Below, piece after piece: positions 61,996 through 64,000 of a stretch of DNA of 64,000 nucleotides. Under the pieces are notes generated by a model. The model saw only the letters and a list, made by a program, of their open reading frames with translations, did no database searches and was not told the origin of the DNA. Numbering within the stretch: the first letter of the stretch is position 1; each line of letters starts with the position of its first letter. The stretch covers positions 868,001 through 932,000 of the forward strand of contig JARUPY010000252.1 of assembly GCA_029817715.1 (NCBI GenBank), written 5' to 3'. Position numbers and translations under genes: made by a program. This DNA is from Melastoma dodecandrum (Eukaryota; Streptophyta; Magnoliopsida; Myrtales; Melastomataceae).

Positions 61996-62712
61996 ATGGC
62001 CTTGGAAGCACTGAACTCCCCCACCGCACCTCCCTCCGCCCCCTTCCGTTTCATGGACGACTCCCCTTCCTCCTCCCACTTCGCCGAGCCCTGGACTAAG
62101 CGCAAGCGCTCCAAGCGTCCCCACAATCCCCCAACCGAGGAGGAGTACCTCGCCCTCTGCCTCATCATGCTCGCCCACGGCAAGACCTCCTCCAGGGTTC
62201 TCGCTCCCCCTGCTCTGAAGCAACTTCCCATGACAGAGTCCGTGGGCTTGAATTATCGATGCACGGTGTGCGGGAAGGCTTTCCCTTCATACCAGGCCTT
62301 GGGGGGTCACAAGGCAAGCCACCGTAGGAACACCTCCGACGAGCAGTCCACCTCCACCACCAACGCCGCCACGACAGCCTCCGCCTCGAGCGGCCAGAAG
62401 GGGAGGTCCCACGAGTGCTCCATCTGCCACAAGACGTTCCCGACCGGACAGGCCCTGGGTGGCCACAAGAGGTGCCACTACGAGGGCGTCATCGGAGGGT
62501 CATCTCACAGCGGGGTGACGACCTCGGAAGGCGTGGGGTCGTCTGCGCACACGGCGACGGCCCTCAGCCTAGGGAACCACGAGTTCGACCTCAACATCCC
62601 GCCGATGCCGGAGTTCCCGATGGGGTTAGTGGTCACGGAGGAGGAGGTGGAGAGCCCCCATCCCTCCAAGAAGCCCAGGTTGCTGTTGACCAACACCAAG
62701 ATGGAACTCTGA
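61996..62712 (+). CDS. ZAT10/STZ-like C2H2 zinc finger repressor
   Basis: A single exon of 238 residues. It shows the C1-2i layout: a nuclear signal KRKRSKR (about 35-41), the L-box [13 protein letters not shown] (48-60), and two widely spaced zinc fingers each with the plant QALGGH core (about 87-109 [20 protein letters not shown] and 139-161 [20 protein letters not shown]). Near the C terminus is an EAR repression motif FDLNIPP (197-203). Proteins of this group (ZAT6, ZAT10, AZF, ZF1) are stress-induced transcriptional repressors in cold, drought, salt and oxidative responses. The lack of introns matches the subfamily. The assignment between ZAT6 and ZAT10 is not certain. Confidence 0.94.
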   Translation: MALEALNSPTAPPSAPFRFMDDSPSSSHFAEPWTKRKRSKRPHNPPTEEEYLALCLIMLAHGKTSSRVLAPPALKQLPMTESVGLNYRCTVCGKAFPSYQALGGHKASHRRNTSDEQSTSTTNAATTASASSGQKGRSHECSICHKTFPTGQALGGHKRCHYEGVIGGSSHSGVTTSEGVGSSAHTATALSLGNHEFDLNIPPMPEFPMGLVVTEEEVESPHPSKKPRLLLTNTKMEL

Positions 62713-64000
62713 GGAATCTCAACATCCAGTCTCTTATTAGATTAATCTGATTAATACATGTTAGTCGGGTGTTCTTTTGTTACATGTTAGTCTCATAGGA
62801 CTGCGATTCTGCAAATTCTTTCCTTCTTTCTGGGTTTTTGTTCCATCTGGGGGCGATTCTTTCATTGGAATGCAAAAGATTCATCATTCTATCCGCGGAT
62901 TCAATTCCGTTTCTTCTGGGTATGACTTAGTTTTGGTTGAGCTGGTGAGAAAGTCGAGCGAAAAACAACACGTTCGCGTAAAAAAAGGGAAAGGATCAGA
63001 GACGCGGTTAGAGTGTTTGGCTTTTGTCCGGTATAGTTTTATTTTTTCCTTGACAAATTCAGTTGACCCGTCAGGCGTTCCGACCACGCCACGACTGGGA
63101 CAGAGTCAGCAGTTGGTTCGGTGGGTCGGCAGGCCGCCTCCAACCCCACACCCACCACCACGTCTTCTCCCACGTGCCAAATACTTGAAGAAAGACGCGT
63201 CTTTGGCTTGACACTGTCCAAACTCACATACGTGCCATATGTGGAAGGAGGAGGAGGGGGAGGACAGCGCAAAGTGGGAGGGAAGGCAATAACATTAAAA
63301 GAAGTTGATTTATTAATGTGGGTTGTGTTTAGTCCTACTAAGGGATGATGAGGTGGTAATATGAAGTGGGCAAATGGGAGAATGAGCGTTCAGCCTCCCT
63401 CCCTCCATGAGCAGAGATGAGGATGACAGGTGGATCCCTTCCATATCCCCCGCGTGATTAACTACTTAATTTCCCAGATCCATTTGGCAAGAAGATGCCA
63501 TTCCCCCACACGAAACCCTGGCGATGATTATGTCCTACCATCCTAGTCCTTGTTTATGAGTAAGTAGTGTGTATTGTTGGCACTGGACCGGCTGTGTCAG
63601 CCTGTCCGAAGAATCCTGCACGTGGCCCAGCCTAATTCTTAAAGGAATTTTTAATCCAGAGTTAAACAAACTATCCTAGCCACACTGAAATATGATCCAC
63701 CCAACAATTAGGATGAACCGACATGTTTTGGGGAGTATCCTCGGTCCACCAAATTGCAACATCGTGGAAGCCCAAATTGCCTGCACTTTTTTATAATTGT
63801 CGTTCAGGCTTTGTCCAAGCCCAATGAACAATGTTGGAAGCATCACCGACACTGACGCCCCTCCGAACAAACCGAGAATGTGAGGAGTCCAAATCGCAAC
63901 AAAAGAAGGGGGTGGGGGGACCACACACCAAGAAAAGGGGGCGTGGCTTTCTGTCTTGTTTATTTTCCCCCATCGGGGGCTGACTCGGCTCCAGTACAAC
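62713..64000. other. 3' flank of zinc finger gene and right edge
   Basis: No gene was supported. A minus-strand frame reaching the right edge (63676-63999) has no recognisable motif. Confidence 0.45.

Noticed and set aside
63676..63999. 107-codon open frame at the right edge
   Set aside because: Composition is unlike the real genes here and no family is recognisable. It could be part of something outside the window but is unsupported.

Overview
The window is nuclear DNA of a flowering plant. The genes are split by spliceosomal introns with GT..AG borders (one GC..AG), and their products include plant-only families: a strigolactone receptor, growth-regulating factor, SOFL, EPFL peptide, class I KNOX, a plastid-specific ribosomal protein, and DUF688 and DUF3054 proteins. 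The species cannot be fixed from sequence alone. The intergenic DNA carries many long poly-G/poly-C tracts. There are no prokaryotic features, CRISPR arrays, tRNA or rRNA genes.

Layout, left to right: D14-type strigolactone receptor (+, 2881-3811); CSA/ERCC8 WD40 repair protein (-, 4983-8252, nine exons); F-box protein like Arabidopsis At3g12350 (-, 9219-11061); a repeat-bearing gap with a non-LTR retroelement insertion (13711-14158); SOFL-type small protein (+, from 15134); BSD-domain protein (+, 16399-18534); PP2-A10-like membrane protein (+, 20210-21478); growth-regulating factor with an intact miR396 site (-, 22973-25280); a 5.7 kb gap; DUF688 protein (+, 30968-31471); small conserved protein (-, 32223-32561), divergent from a DUF3054 plastid membrane protein (+, 33117-34881); squalene epoxidase (+, 36454-40342, eight exons), tail to tail with a branched-chain aminotransferase (-, 40735-42565, nine exons); plastid ribosomal protein PSRP6 (-, 44194-44508); EPFL secreted peptide (-, 45700-46139); KNAT1/BREVIPEDICELLUS-type KNOX (-, 49158-51502); a 9 kb repeat-rich gap with a 155-bp-TIR MITE and a probable solo LTR; a 65-residue Cys-rich protein (+, 60462-60659); and a ZAT-type C2H2 repressor (+, 61996-62712).

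The exon models were built by hand from splice sites, reading phase and remembered homologues; in each complete model the exon lengths sum to whole codons. The genes belong to unrelated pathways (strigolactone perception, DNA repair, sterol synthesis, branched-chain amino acids, plastid translation, growth control) and do not form an operon or an evident biosynthetic cluster. Several growth and architecture regulators (D14, SOFL, GRF, EPFL, KNOX) lie within 50 kb, which I treat as coincidence. I found no convincing new system. The most interesting points are a Ser in place of the pocket Phe in D14, a GC-AG intron in squalene epoxidase, an odd cysteine and weak signal peptide in the EPFL, and several well-delimited non-autonomous mobile elements.
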